Positions 9,185 to 17,565 of a DNA stretch of 64,000 nucleotides are shown piece by piece. Source of the DNA: Billgrantia azerbaijanica (GTDB lineage Bacteria > Pseudomonadota > Gammaproteobacteria > Pseudomonadales > Halomonadaceae). The stretch lies in NCBI GenBank assembly GCA_004551485.1, contig SBLD01000007.1, positions 118,946 through 182,945 of the forward strand, in the 5' to 3' direction. The position numbers were made by a program, and so were the translations under genes. Numbering within the stretch: position 1 is the stretch's first letter; the number at the start of each line of letters is the position of its first letter. Under the pieces are notes generated by a model, which was not told the origin of the DNA, made no database searches, and saw only the letters and a list, made by a program, of their open reading frames with translations.

Positions 9185-9489
9185 AACCGCGCCATCTGGA
9201 CGCCACCGAGAGGGAGGAGCGGTTGATCGCTCTCACGCGGCAGCTGTGGCAGGGAGAGATCACCGAGGGGGTGTTGCTGCGCACGCTGCGCCGCGAGGTT
9301 CTGCGGCTTTCTCAAGACGAGTACGCCGGTCTGGTCGGGGTCAGCCGCAGGACGCTGTCCGATATGGAGCGGGACAAGGGCAACGTCTCGATCGAGGTGA
9401 TGAATCGCGCCTTCCGCCCGCTGGGTCTCCGGGTCGGTCTCGTCCCGCGCCAGCCGGAGCTGTTGAAACGGGTCAGTCCCGCAGGCTGA
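9181..9489 (+). CDS. XRE-type HTH protein, putative antitoxin of the HipA-like kinase
   Basis: A 102-residue protein with a Cro/C1-type helix-turn-helix around residues 42-85 (RLSQDEYAGLVGVSRRTLSD). This fits a HipB-like DNA-binding antitoxin. Its ATG overlaps the kinase stop, so it is translated second in the operon. The first ~40 residues are charged and helical. Its 3' end overlaps the opposite-strand HAD phosphatase gene by 17 bp. Autoregulation through the upstream palindromes is inferred. Confidence 0.75.
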   Translation: MKPRHLDATEREERLIALTRQLWQGEITEGVLLRTLRREVLRLSQDEYAGLVGVSRRTLSDMERDKGNVSIEVMNRAFRPLGLRVGLVPRQPELLKRVSPAG

Positions 9490-10129
9490 TGATCTTCCAG
9501 CCGCGCGCCTCGGCCACCTCGCGCAGGGTGGGGTCGGGGTCCACGGCCACCGGGTGCTCGACCAGTTCCAGCAGCGGCAGGTCGTTGTGCGAGTCGCTGT
9601 AGAACCAGGCGTTGTCGAGCGTCAGGTCCTTGTCGGCGAGCCACTCGCGGATGCGCGTCACCTTGCCCTCGCGATAGCTCGGGGTGCCGCTCACCCGGCC
9701 GGTATAGCGGCCGTCGACCACTTCCGGCTCCACGGCGATCAGGTCGTCGACGCCCAGGCGTTCGGCGATGGGGCCGGTGATGAAGCGATTGGTGGCGGTG
9801 ATGATCAGCAGGGTGTCGCCGCGGGTGCGGTGGCGGGCGAGCAGTTCCTCCCCCTTGGGCAGGATGTGCGGCTCGACCTTGCTGGCCATGAACTGCTGAT
9901 GCCAGGCGGCGAGCTGCTCGGGGCTGTTCTCGGCCAATGGCTTCAGGGCCACCTCGAGAAAGGCGTGGATATCGAGGGTGCCGGCCTCGTAGTCGGCCAG
10001 GAAGCGGTCGTTGGCCTCGCGGTAGGCTACCGGATCCACGGCCCCCTGCTCCAGCAGGAACTCGCCCCAGGCATGATCGCTGTCGATGGACAGCAGGGTG
10101 TTGTCCAGGTCGAAGATGGCCAGGCTCAC
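9473..10129 (-). CDS. HAD-IB family hydrolase (phosphoserine phosphatase-like)
   Basis: A 218-residue haloacid dehalogenase-type phosphatase. Motif I is FDLDNTLL near the N-terminus, motif II is the TATNRF segment, and motif III/IV is YSDSHNDLPLL. This is the SerB/subclass IB pattern. A protein of this kind next to rppH and ptsP is also found in Pseudomonas genomes, where such genes are sometimes annotated as histidinol-phosphatase. The substrate is unknown. A full SerB is encoded separately at 52.6 kb, so this paralogue probably has another role. It is divergent from rppH. Confidence 0.85.
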   Translation of the reverse strand: MSLAIFDLDNTLLSIDSDHAWGEFLLEQGAVDPVAYREANDRFLADYEAGTLDIHAFLEVALKPLAENSPEQLAAWHQQFMASKVEPHILPKGEELLARHRTRGDTLLIITATNRFITGPIAERLGVDDLIAVEPEVVDGRYTGRVSGTPSYREGKVTRIREWLADKDLTLDNAWFYSDSHNDLPLLELVEHPVAVDPDPTLREVAEARGWKIISLRD

Positions 10130-10270
10130 GGCGTACCCCTCGTTTCGTGGTTTGGTGAATGCAGAGCTGGTGCTGGCCGGGTGGCGGCCAGCGAACGAAA
10201 GCCCGCGATTATGGCAGATCGGGCCGGGCGGCGGAAAGCGGGGCTGCTACGTGCTGTGTATTGATGCGCT

Positions 10271-10299
10271 TTGCACCCTTGTGGAAGAATGGATTCAAT
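10271..10299 (+). promoter_or_regulatory. Candidate promoter of rppH-ptsP
   Basis: TTGCAC (10271-10276) and TTCAAT (10294-10299) are separated by 17 bp in the AT-richer part of the gap, about 25 bp before the rppH start. Confidence 0.4.
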
Positions 10300-10322
10300 G
10301 ATGATTTAACAAGGTGACGTCC

Positions 10323-10814
10323 GTGATCGACGCTGACGGCTTTCGCCCCAACGTTGGCATCATCATCGCCAACGGCCAGGGGCAGCTGCTATGGGCGCGT
10401 CGGGTAGGACAGAATGCGTGGCAGTTTCCCCAGGGAGGCATCAAGGCATCCGAGACACCGCAACAGGCTCTCTACCGCGAGCTGGAAGAGGAGATCGGCC
10501 TCACCGCCGACGACGTCGAAGTGCTGGCCTGTACCCGAGGGTGGCTGCGTTATCGCCTGCCGCGACGCATGATTCGCACGAATTCCCGGCCGGTGTGCAT
10601 CGGCCAGAAACAGAAGTGGTTCCTGCTTCGCATTCGCTGCCAGGAGAGCCGCATTTGCATGGATGGCACGGCCAAGCCGGAGTTCGACGGCTGGCGCTGG
10701 GTCAGTTACTGGTATCCCCTGGGTCAGGTGGTGCCCTTCAAGCGCGAGGTCTATCGCCGTGCTCTGAGGGAGCTCTCGTCCCGTGCCCAGCGCCTGGCGC
10801 TGGAAGGCAACTGA
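10323..10814 (+). CDS. rppH: RNA 5'-pyrophosphohydrolase
   Basis: A Nudix hydrolase that removes pyrophosphate from the 5' end of triphosphorylated mRNAs and so triggers RNase E decay. The 163-residue protein starts [14 protein letters not shown], the conserved RppH N-terminus. The Nudix box runs from GGIKASE to RELEEEIG. The start is GTG 10323, since AAGG at 10311-10314 lies 8 bp upstream and the family begins at this residue. GTG 10314 would add three residues. It is followed 73 bp later by ptsP, as in E. coli and Pseudomonas. Confidence 0.95.
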   Translation: MIDADGFRPNVGIIIANGQGQLLWARRVGQNAWQFPQGGIKASETPQQALYRELEEEIGLTADDVEVLACTRGWLRYRLPRRMIRTNSRPVCIGQKQKWFLLRIRCQESRICMDGTAKPEFDGWRWVSYWYPLGQVVPFKREVYRRALRELSSRAQRLALEGN

Positions 10815-10887
10815 TACCATCCGGCGGCCGCGGCGGCCCAGCCCCCGGCAGAACGACGCGCTGAGAGCGCCAGGCGGGAGAAAAATC

Positions 10888-13167
10888 ATGGAAAGCAAGA
10901 CGCCGATGCTCGAGGTACTGCGCCGGGTCATCCAGGAGGTCAACGGGGCGCGCAACCTGGACGCGGCCCTGGCGACCATGGTGCGCCGCATCCGCAAGGC
11001 GATGCGCACCGATGTCTGCTCCTTCTACCTCTACGATGGCGACATCGAGGAGCTGGTGCTGATGGAGACCATCGGCCTGCACAGCCAGGCGGTGGGTCGC
11101 GTCAGCCTGCGCGTGGGCGAAGGCCTGGTGGGGTTCGTCGCCGAGCGTGAGGAGCCGCTCAACCTCGAAGACGCCACCGCTCACCCGCGCTTTCGCTACT
11201 TCGCCGCCACCGGCGAGGAGCGCTACTCGAGCTTCCTCGGGGTGCCGATCATCCATCAGCGCCGCATGCTTGGCGTGCTGGTGGTGCAGCAGGCCGAGAA
11301 GCGTCGCTACGACGAGGAGGACGAGGCTTTCCTCGTCACCATGGGTGCGCAGCTCGCCGGTGTGCTGGCCCACGCCCTGGCCACCGGCAGCCTGAGTCGC
11401 CCCAGCCTCAGCGGCGGGCAGGCGGTGTTCACCGGCGTGGCTGCCTCGCCCGGCATGGCCATCGGCGAGGCGGTGGTGATCGCCCCGCCGGCCGATCTCA
11501 ACAGCGTGCCGGACCTCATTCCCACCGACGTCGAGTACGAAATCGCCCGCCTCAAGGAGGCCATCCAGCGGGTCCGCGAAGAGATCAGGGCGGCCGGCGA
11601 GCGCCTGGCCAACCGCATCTCCGCCCAGGAGCTGGCGCTCTTCGAGGTCTACCAGCAGATGCTCGGCGAGGCGGCCCTCTCCCAGGAGGTCGAGAAGCGC
11701 ATTCGCGAGGGGCAGTGGGCACCGGGGGCGTTGGCCGACGTGGTGCGTCGCCACGTGCAGTATCTGGAGCGGGTCGACGACGACTACCTGCGCGAGCGCG
11801 CCGCCGACGTGCGCGACCTGGGGCGGCGGGTGCTGGGGCACCTGCAGGAGGAGAACCACCAGGCGTCACAGACCTACCCGGAAAGCACCATCCTGGTCGG
11901 CGACGAGATCAGCGCAGCCACCCTCGGCGAGGTGCCGCGCGAGCGCCTGGCGGGACTCGTCTCGGTGCGCGGCTCGAGCACCTCGCACGTGGCCATCCTC
12001 GCCCGTGCCATGGGCATTCCCACGGTGCTCGGCATGGTCGACCTGCCGCTGCCGCGCCTCTCCGGCGCCCCGGTGGTGCTCGACGGCCACCGCGGCCGGC
12101 TCTTCGTGCGGCCCACCGACGAGCTCCGCAGCCACTACGCGAGCCTCATCGCCGAGGAGCAGGCGCTGGCCGAGGTGCTCGAGCACGAGCAGGACCTGCC
12201 CAGCGAGACGCCGGATGGCTACACCATGCCGCTGATGGTCAACACCGGCCTGGCCATCGACACCGTGGCCTCGCTCAAGAAGCGCGTCAGTGGCGTGGGC
12301 CTCTACCGCACCGAAGTGCCCTTCATGATCACCGAGCGCTTCCCCGGCGAGCAGGAGCAGACCCGCCTCTACCGCGATCAGTTGGAGAGCTTCGCGCCGC
12401 TGCCGGTAGTGATGCGTACCCTCGACATCGGGGGGGACAAGGACCTGCCGTACTTCCCCATCGAGGAGGCCAACCCCTTCCTCGGCTGGCGCGGCATCCG
12501 CGTCACCCTGGACCACCCGGAAGTGCTGATGGTGCAGCTGCGTGCCATGCTGCGTGCCTCCCAGGGGCTCGACAACCTGCACATCCTGCTGCCCATGGTC
12601 ACCAACGTCGACGAGGTCGACGACGCCCTGCGGCTGCTCGACCGCGCCATCCGCGAGCTGGGCGAGGAGGGGACCACGGTGGTCCGACCCAAGGTAGGCG
12701 TGATGCTCGAGGTGCCGGCCACCCTCTACCAGCTCGATGCCCTGGCCGAGCGCACCGACTTCTTCTCGGTGGGCAGCAACGACCTCACCCAGTACCTGCT
12801 CGCCGTGGATCGCAACAACCCGCGCGTGGCCGACCTCTACGACGCCTGTCACCCGGCCGTGCTCAGCGCCTTGGCGCGGCTCGCCAAGGATGCCAAGCGG
12901 CTGGGCAAGCCGATTTCGGTGTGCGGCGAGCTGGCCGGTGACACCGCCGGGGCGCTGCTGCTGATGGGCATGGGCTTCGACGCCCTCTCCATGAACGCCC
13001 CGAGCCTGCCGCGGGTGCGGGCCGCCATCCGGCGCGTGTCGCTGGATGCGGCCCAAACGCTGGTACAGGAGACCCTGGCCTTGAACACGCCGGGTGCCGT
13101 GCGCGGTCACCTGGTCACGCGGCTGAGCGAGTGGCAACTGGCCCATCTGCTGCCGCCCCGCGACTGA
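10888..13167 (+). CDS. ptsP: PTS-Ntr enzyme I, phosphoenolpyruvate-protein phosphotransferase
   Basis: A 759-residue regulator that takes phosphate from PEP and passes it to NPr and EIIA-Ntr, linking nitrogen and carbon status to regulation rather than to sugar uptake. The N-terminal ~165 residues form a GAF domain (VCSFYLYD through FLVTMGAQLAG), which distinguishes it from PtsI. The phosphorylated His367 lies in SSTSHVAILARAMG. The C-terminal PEP-binding barrel carries VGLYRTEVPFM and VGSNDLTQYLLA motifs. ATG 10888 is chosen because GGGAG lies upstream and the family begins with this segment. It follows rppH in what is probably one transcript. Confidence 0.96.
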   Translation: MESKTPMLEVLRRVIQEVNGARNLDAALATMVRRIRKAMRTDVCSFYLYDGDIEELVLMETIGLHSQAVGRVSLRVGEGLVGFVAEREEPLNLEDATAHPRFRYFAATGEERYSSFLGVPIIHQRRMLGVLVVQQAEKRRYDEEDEAFLVTMGAQLAGVLAHALATGSLSRPSLSGGQAVFTGVAASPGMAIGEAVVIAPPADLNSVPDLIPTDVEYEIARLKEAIQRVREEIRAAGERLANRISAQELALFEVYQQMLGEAALSQEVEKRIREGQWAPGALADVVRRHVQYLERVDDDYLRERAADVRDLGRRVLGHLQEENHQASQTYPESTILVGDEISAATLGEVPRERLAGLVSVRGSSTSHVAILARAMGIPTVLGMVDLPLPRLSGAPVVLDGHRGRLFVRPTDELRSHYASLIAEEQALAEVLEHEQDLPSETPDGYTMPLMVNTGLAIDTVASLKKRVSGVGLYRTEVPFMITERFPGEQEQTRLYRDQLESFAPLPVVMRTLDIGGDKDLPYFPIEEANPFLGWRGIRVTLDHPEVLMVQLRAMLRASQGLDNLHILLPMVTNVDEVDDALRLLDRAIRELGEEGTTVVRPKVGVMLEVPATLYQLDALAERTDFFSVGSNDLTQYLLAVDRNNPRVADLYDACHPAVLSALARLAKDAKRLGKPISVCGELAGDTAGALLLMGMGFDALSMNAPSLPRVRAAIRRVSLDAAQTLVQETLALNTPGAVRGHLVTRLSEWQLAHLLPPRD

Positions 13168-13174
13168 GCCTGGT

Positions 13175-13951
13175 ATGTGCCTGATCGCCTTTGCCTTCGC
13201 TCCCGGTACGCGCGTGCCGCTGCGCCTGGCGGCCAACCGTGACGAGTTCCACGCGCGCCCCGCGGCGCCGCTGGCGAGCTGGACGGACGCGCCGGACATC
13301 GTCGGAGGGCGCGACCTCGAGGCCGGCGGCACCTGGCTGGCCGTCCATCGCCGCGGGCGCGTTGCCGCCGTCACCAACGTGCGCGATCCGGCGCTCAAGG
13401 TGCCGGCCGACGCGCCCAGCCGCGGGCGGCTGGTGCGCGATGCCCTGGAGTGCGACGACCTGTCGGCCTGGCTCGAGCGGCTGGCGGCGGGGGAGGGATG
13501 GCGCTACGCCGGTTTCAATCTGCTGGCCGGCGACGGCGAGCGGCTGTGGCACCTGCATCGAGGTCGCGGGCAACTGCTCCTCACACCGGTCGCCCCCGGC
13601 ACCCACGGGCTCTCCAATGCCAGCCTCGACACTCCCTGGCCCAAGCTGATCCGCGTTCGGCAGGCCCTGCAGCATGCCCTGGCGCCGCCCCACTGGCCGG
13701 TGCGGATGCTCGAGGCGCTCGGCGACACCGCCATCGCCGACGACGCCCACCTGCCGGATACGGGCGTGGGGCTGGCGCTCGAGCGCCAGCTCTCTGCACC
13801 CTTCATCCTCGGCGAGCACTACGGCACCCGCGCCATGACCTGGCTGGAGTGGGATGCCGAGGCGCGCCGCGTCCACCTCGGCGAGCGCCGCTTCGGTCCC
13901 GAAGGCGTCTCCCTCGGAGAGAGCGAACTCAGCGTCGCGCTGCGGGCGTAG
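13175..13951 (+). CDS. NRDE family protein (TANGO2-like)
   Basis: A 258-residue protein of the NRDE/TANGO2 family, named for the Asn-Arg-Asp-Glu motif seen here in LRLAANRDEFHARP. The N-terminus MCLIAFAF places a cysteine at residue 2, as in the N-terminal nucleophile fold suggested for the family. GGRDLEAGGTWLAV and AAVTNVRDP are further family motifs. The biochemical activity is not established; eukaryotic homologues have been linked to heme handling and lipid metabolism. It follows ptsP by only 7 bp, so it is probably in the same transcript. Confidence 0.85.
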   Translation: MCLIAFAFAPGTRVPLRLAANRDEFHARPAAPLASWTDAPDIVGGRDLEAGGTWLAVHRRGRVAAVTNVRDPALKVPADAPSRGRLVRDALECDDLSAWLERLAAGEGWRYAGFNLLAGDGERLWHLHRGRGQLLLTPVAPGTHGLSNASLDTPWPKLIRVRQALQHALAPPHWPVRMLEALGDTAIADDAHLPDTGVGLALERQLSAPFILGEHYGTRAMTWLEWDAEARRVHLGERRFGPEGVSLGESELSVALRA

Positions 13952-13975
13952 CCTGACGCCATCAGACGTCACCTT

Positions 13976-14190
13976 TGTAGGAGCTCGGTTCACCGAGCGA
14001 ATGGCGCCGCAGGCGCCCGGCGGTTGCCACTCCGGCGGTTTCCGCCCTGGCAGCGCTGCGCGCTGCTTCGTCGAGGCGTCGAACCGGAGCTGAAGCGCCC
14101 TCCCACGGGATGGGGCACCGAAGGTAGGGACATCGGTTGTGGGAGGCTGCGGTTCGACGCTTCGACTCCGCCGGGCGAAGTCGCCCGGGC
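13976..14190. repeat. REP-like repeat, one long unit plus a partial unit
   Basis: 13976-14107 is a full-length unit ending TGAAGCGCCCTCCCAC and carrying the longer core variant with GTCGAGGCGTCGAACCGG. 14138-14190 is a second head (TTGTGGGAGGCTG) continuing into TCCGCCGGGCGAAG. Together they occupy most of the 316-bp gap before the next gene. No promoter could be picked out with confidence. Confidence 0.85.
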
Positions 14191-14267
14191 CGGCCTGAAC
14201 CGTGCCATGACAGCTACCGGCTGGCCGCGTACACTCATGCCATCGTCGCTTTGGCACAGGGAAGGCT

Positions 14268-15650
14268 ATGCCCGCACTCCGCACGGACCGCATCTGGTCA
14301 CGTCTCGTCTGGCCGCTGCTCTGGCCGCTGCTGCTGGCCCAGCTGGCGCTGGTGCTGCTGGGCCTGGTGGTGGGCCTCTTCCTGTGGCTGGGTGGGGCGG
14401 GTGCCACCTCCTGGGCGGCATCCGGCTGGCTGTTGCTGGCGCTGCTCCTCGGCACCCTCTTCATCACCGCCGCTTTCCTGCTGCAGCTGCGCCATCGGCT
14501 GAGTGACTGTCACGCACGGATCGACAGCGGCCTGGAGCAGGTCGAGCAGCAGGTCTGCGAGCTCATGGCGCTGCTGCCGCCCTGGCTGCGGGAGGCGGAG
14601 CCCGCACCCAGCGCTGAACCGACCCTCGAGGCGAGGCTGGGGCACCTCAATGCGGCGCTGCTCGTCCTGCACTCACGCGCCCAGCAGCAGCCCTCCCTTC
14701 CACTGCTGCTGGGCTCGGCGGCGCGCCCGGGCATGCTGCTGCTGCGCGGGCGCATCGTGGCCGTCAATCGTGCCATGGAGCAGCTGCTGGGCGAGTCGGC
14801 CGAGGCGTTGCATGGCCAGGATCCCATGCCGCGCCTGCACTGCCTGGACGCGACGGAAGGCCAGCCGGAGCGAATGCAGGTGCTCGATGGCCAGGGCGCC
14901 TGGCATCACTGTGAGGTGGAACGCCTGGCGTCGCGGGGCTATGAGCTGATGCTCTTCGCCGAGCCGCACGACCGTTCCCGGGAGTTCGATGAACTGCTCA
15001 CGGCTCGCGAGCGGGCCCGCGAGGAGTCGCGGCTCAAGTCGCGTTACCTGGCGCTGCTGCAGCGGGAGCTCGTTCCGCTGCTGCACGACCTCGGCCAGGA
15101 GCTGGAGAGCGCCTTGGGCCGCGTCGAGGAGCAGCGCCTGGCGGCCCTGCGCGAGCGCACAGCCGATGTCCGGCTGCTGCTCGATAGCCTGGTCGACGAG
15201 CAAAGCGAGCCGCTGCCGACCGAGAGCCCGGCGGAGGAGCGCGGCCCGGCGCTGCGCGTGCTGATCGTCGATGACGGCCCGGTCAACCGCATGCTCGCTA
15301 CTCAGGTGCTGGAACGGCAGGGAGTGGCGGTGGACAGCGTGGCCGGCGGCCACGAGGCGCTGGAACGCCGTCGACGTCACGCCTACGACCTGGTCTTCAT
15401 GGATATCTTCATGCCCGATATGGATGGCGTGGAAACGGCGCGCCACTGGCGCGAGCTCGAAAGCCTCGATCCGACCGGCGAGCGCAGCGTGCTCGTCGCC
15501 CTGACCGCCAACGCCTCGGAAAGCGACCGTCGGCGTTTCCAGGAAGCAGGCATGGACGACTACCTGGCCAAGCCCTACCGGCCCAGTGCACTGATCGCGA
15601 TGCTGCGCCACTGGCGCCCGCATGCCTTCAAGGAACCCCTCTCGACATGA
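14268..15650 (+). CDS. Membrane PAS/receiver protein with a degenerate kinase core
   Basis: A 460-residue protein with two N-terminal membrane helices (about residues 13-40 and 48-73), a linker, a PAS-like segment (about 155-235, GRIVAVNRAMEQLLGES), a helical DHp-like region and a C-terminal receiver domain. In the DHp-like motif YLALLQREL the phospho-accepting histidine position is Arg266, and no HATPase domain follows. The receiver looks intact: acidic pair Asp335-Asp336, phospho-acceptor Asp379 in FMDIFMPDMDG, and Lys435. It is therefore probably a receiver that gets phosphate from another kinase, or a remnant of a hybrid sensor. The stop overlaps the start of the next gene by four bases. 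Confidence 0.75.
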   Translation: MPALRTDRIWSRLVWPLLWPLLLAQLALVLLGLVVGLFLWLGGAGATSWAASGWLLLALLLGTLFITAAFLLQLRHRLSDCHARIDSGLEQVEQQVCELMALLPPWLREAEPAPSAEPTLEARLGHLNAALLVLHSRAQQQPSLPLLLGSAARPGMLLLRGRIVAVNRAMEQLLGESAEALHGQDPMPRLHCLDATEGQPERMQVLDGQGAWHHCEVERLASRGYELMLFAEPHDRSREFDELLTARERAREESRLKSRYLALLQRELVPLLHDLGQELESALGRVEEQRLAALRERTADVRLLLDSLVDEQSEPLPTESPAEERGPALRVLIVDDGPVNRMLATQVLERQGVAVDSVAGGHEALERRRRHAYDLVFMDIFMPDMDGVETARHWRELESLDPTGERSVLVALTANASESDRRRFQEAGMDDYLAKPYRPSALIAMLRHWRPHAFKEPLST

Positions 15651-16441
15651 GTCTGTTCGTCACGCTTCTCGGCTACCTGGCCCTGGGCGCGACGGCCGGC
15701 ACCATGGCCGGCCTGTTCGGCGTGGGCGGTGGATTGATCATCGTGCCGGCCCTGGTCTTCGCCTTCGGGCTGCAGGGAGTCGATGCCAGCATTGCCATGC
15801 ACTTGGCGGTGGGCACGTCGCTGGCCACCATCGTGGTCACCGGGGCCTCCTCGGCGTGGGCCCACTTCCAGAAGGGCAGTATCCATCGTCCGTGGTTTCT
15901 CGCCCTGCTGCCGGGACTGATGCTGGGGGCGGTGGCCGGCGTCTTCGTCGCGGGCACCCTCTCCGGGGGGCTGCTCGGCACGCTGTTCGGCGTCTTCGTG
16001 CTGCTGGTAGCCGCCAGGATGGCCCTGGGGCTCGCCCCCAGGGCCGGCGCTCGCCAGCCGGGGCGTCTCGCCATGGGGGTGGCCGGAACCGTGATCGGCG
16101 GTATCTCGGCGCTGTTCGGCATCGGCGGTGGTACCCTCACGGTTCCCTGGTTGTCGCGCTGCGGGGCCAGCATGACCCAGGCCGTCGGCACGTCGGCGGC
16201 CTGCGGGCTACCCATCGCGCTGTTCGGTGCCGCCACCTTCGTCATCGTGGGCTGGGGCCATGCGCTGCTGCCCGCCGGGGCCACCGGCTTCGTGATGTGG
16301 CCCGCCTTCCTCGGCATCGTGTTGGCCAGCGTTCCCTTTGCCCGTATCGGTGCGCGCCTGGCCCACGCCCTGCCGTCCCGGGTACTGCGCCTCGCCTTTG
16401 CCAGCCTGCTGGCCGTGGTGGGGCTGAGATTCCTGCTCTGA
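15647..16441 (+). CDS. TauE/SafE family anion exporter
   Basis: A 264-residue polytopic inner-membrane protein with about eight predicted helices in two related halves. Each half carries a glycine-rich signature ([12 protein letters not shown] near residue 24 and [12 protein letters not shown] near 159). The family contains transporters of sulfite, sulfoacetate and related anions, but the substrate here cannot be inferred. It is translationally coupled to the receiver protein upstream (ATGA overlap) and lies 7 bp before lgt. A TauE-type gene next to lgt is also found in Pseudomonas. Confidence 0.88.
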   Translation: MSLFVTLLGYLALGATAGTMAGLFGVGGGLIIVPALVFAFGLQGVDASIAMHLAVGTSLATIVVTGASSAWAHFQKGSIHRPWFLALLPGLMLGAVAGVFVAGTLSGGLLGTLFGVFVLLVAARMALGLAPRAGARQPGRLAMGVAGTVIGGISALFGIGGGTLTVPWLSRCGASMTQAVGTSAACGLPIALFGAATFVIVGWGHALLPAGATGFVMWPAFLGIVLASVPFARIGARLAHALPSRVLRLAFASLLAVVGLRFLL

Positions 16442-16448
16442 GGTATCC

Positions 16449-17237
16449 ATGTTGACCTATCCCGATATCGATCCCGTGGCCATCTCGCTCGGTCCGTTCC
16501 AGGTGCACTGGTACGGCCTGATGTACGTGGTCGGTTTTGTCGCCGCCTGGTTCCTGGGGCGGCGGCGGGCCGCGCGCATCGACCTGACCGCCGACGACGT
16601 GGGCGACATGCTCTTCTACGCCGCCCTCGGCGTCGTGCTGGGCGGACGCCTGGGCTATGCGCTCTTCTACGGCCTGGATCAGTGGCTCGCCGATCCGTTG
16701 TGGATCTTCCGCATCTGGGACGGCGGCATGAGCTTTCACGGCGGCCTGGCCGGCGTGCTGCTCGCCTCGCTGTGGTTCGCGCGCCGCAAGCGGCTGGCCT
16801 TCTTCACGCTCACCGACTTCGTCGCCCCGCTGGTGCCCATCGGCCTGGGCGCCGGGCGCATCGGCAATTTCATCAACCGCGAACTGCCGGGGCGGGTCAC
16901 CGAGCTGCCCTGGGGCATGCCCTTTCCCGGCATGGGTCCGGAGCCGCGTCATCCCTCGTCGCTCTACGAGGCGATCCTGGAGGGAGCGATATTGTTTGCC
17001 GTGCTGTGGTGGGTCTCCGCCCGGCCGCGTCGGCGCGGCCTGGTTTCCGGCCTGTTCCTTACGCTCTACGGCGTCTTCCGCTTCGGCGTGGAGTTCGTGC
17101 GCCTGCCCGACGCCCACATTGGCTACCTGGCCTTCGGCTGGCTGACCATGGGCATGCTGCTGACCCTGCCGATGATCGCCGCCGGCGTTGCGCTGATCGC
17201 CTGGTCGCGCCGCCAGCCGGTGGATGCCAAGCTATGA
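16449..17237 (+). CDS. lgt: Prolipoprotein diacylglyceryl transferase
   Basis: Integral inner-membrane enzyme that transfers diacylglycerol from phosphatidylglycerol to the lipobox cysteine of prolipoproteins, the first step of lipoprotein maturation. The 262-residue protein has seven predicted helices, the [11 protein letters not shown] start region, the MSFHGGLAG segment and the Lgt signature [14 protein letters not shown] with the essential arginine. The C-terminal helix bundle contains GVEFVR. In E. coli lgt is immediately followed by thyA; here a toxin-antitoxin pair separates them. Confidence 0.96.
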   Translation: MLTYPDIDPVAISLGPFQVHWYGLMYVVGFVAAWFLGRRRAARIDLTADDVGDMLFYAALGVVLGGRLGYALFYGLDQWLADPLWIFRIWDGGMSFHGGLAGVLLASLWFARRKRLAFFTLTDFVAPLVPIGLGAGRIGNFINRELPGRVTELPWGMPFPGMGPEPRHPSSLYEAILEGAILFAVLWWVSARPRRRGLVSGLFLTLYGVFRFGVEFVRLPDAHIGYLAFGWLTMGMLLTLPMIAAGVALIAWSRRQPVDAKL

Positions 17238-17265
17238 GCAGGCTAGTGGAAGGGGGGGGATGTCA

Positions 17266-17565
17266 ATGCGCTTGACGTCTGAGCAGGTTGATACCATCAA
17301 GCAGGCGACTGCCGAAGTGTTCGGGAACGAGGTGAGTGTCCGGCTGTTCGGCTCGCGGCTCGATGACGAGGCCAGAGGCGGGGATATTGATCTGCTGGTG
17401 GAAAGCCCAAGCGTGATCGAACGCAAAATGGACAAGATGCTGACGCTGACCGCGCGCCTGCAAATTCGCCTCGGCGACCAGCCCATCGATATCTTGGTAG
17501 TGGACCCGGCCACGTCTCTGAATCCTGTCCATCGTCATGCCATGAAGACAGCGAAAATGCTATGA
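17266..17565 (+). CDS. MNT-type nucleotidyltransferase, putative antitoxin (MntA-like)
   Basis: A 99-residue minimal nucleotidyltransferase. The core motif is Gly29-Ser30-X9-Asp40-X-Asp42 (FGSRLDDEARGGDIDL) with a third acidic residue in QPIDILVV. In characterised MntA/HepT pairs this enzyme AMPylates the HEPN toxin to silence it. ATG 17266 is chosen because the purine run GGAAGGGGGGGG ends 6 bp upstream; ATG 17260 is too close to it and 17224 lies within lgt. The ribosome site is part of a G8 tract (17252-17259), so slippage could alter antitoxin expression. The stop overlaps the next start as ATGA. Confidence 0.85.
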   Translation: MRLTSEQVDTIKQATAEVFGNEVSVRLFGSRLDDEARGGDIDLLVESPSVIERKMDKMLTLTARLQIRLGDQPIDILVVDPATSLNPVHRHAMKTAKML

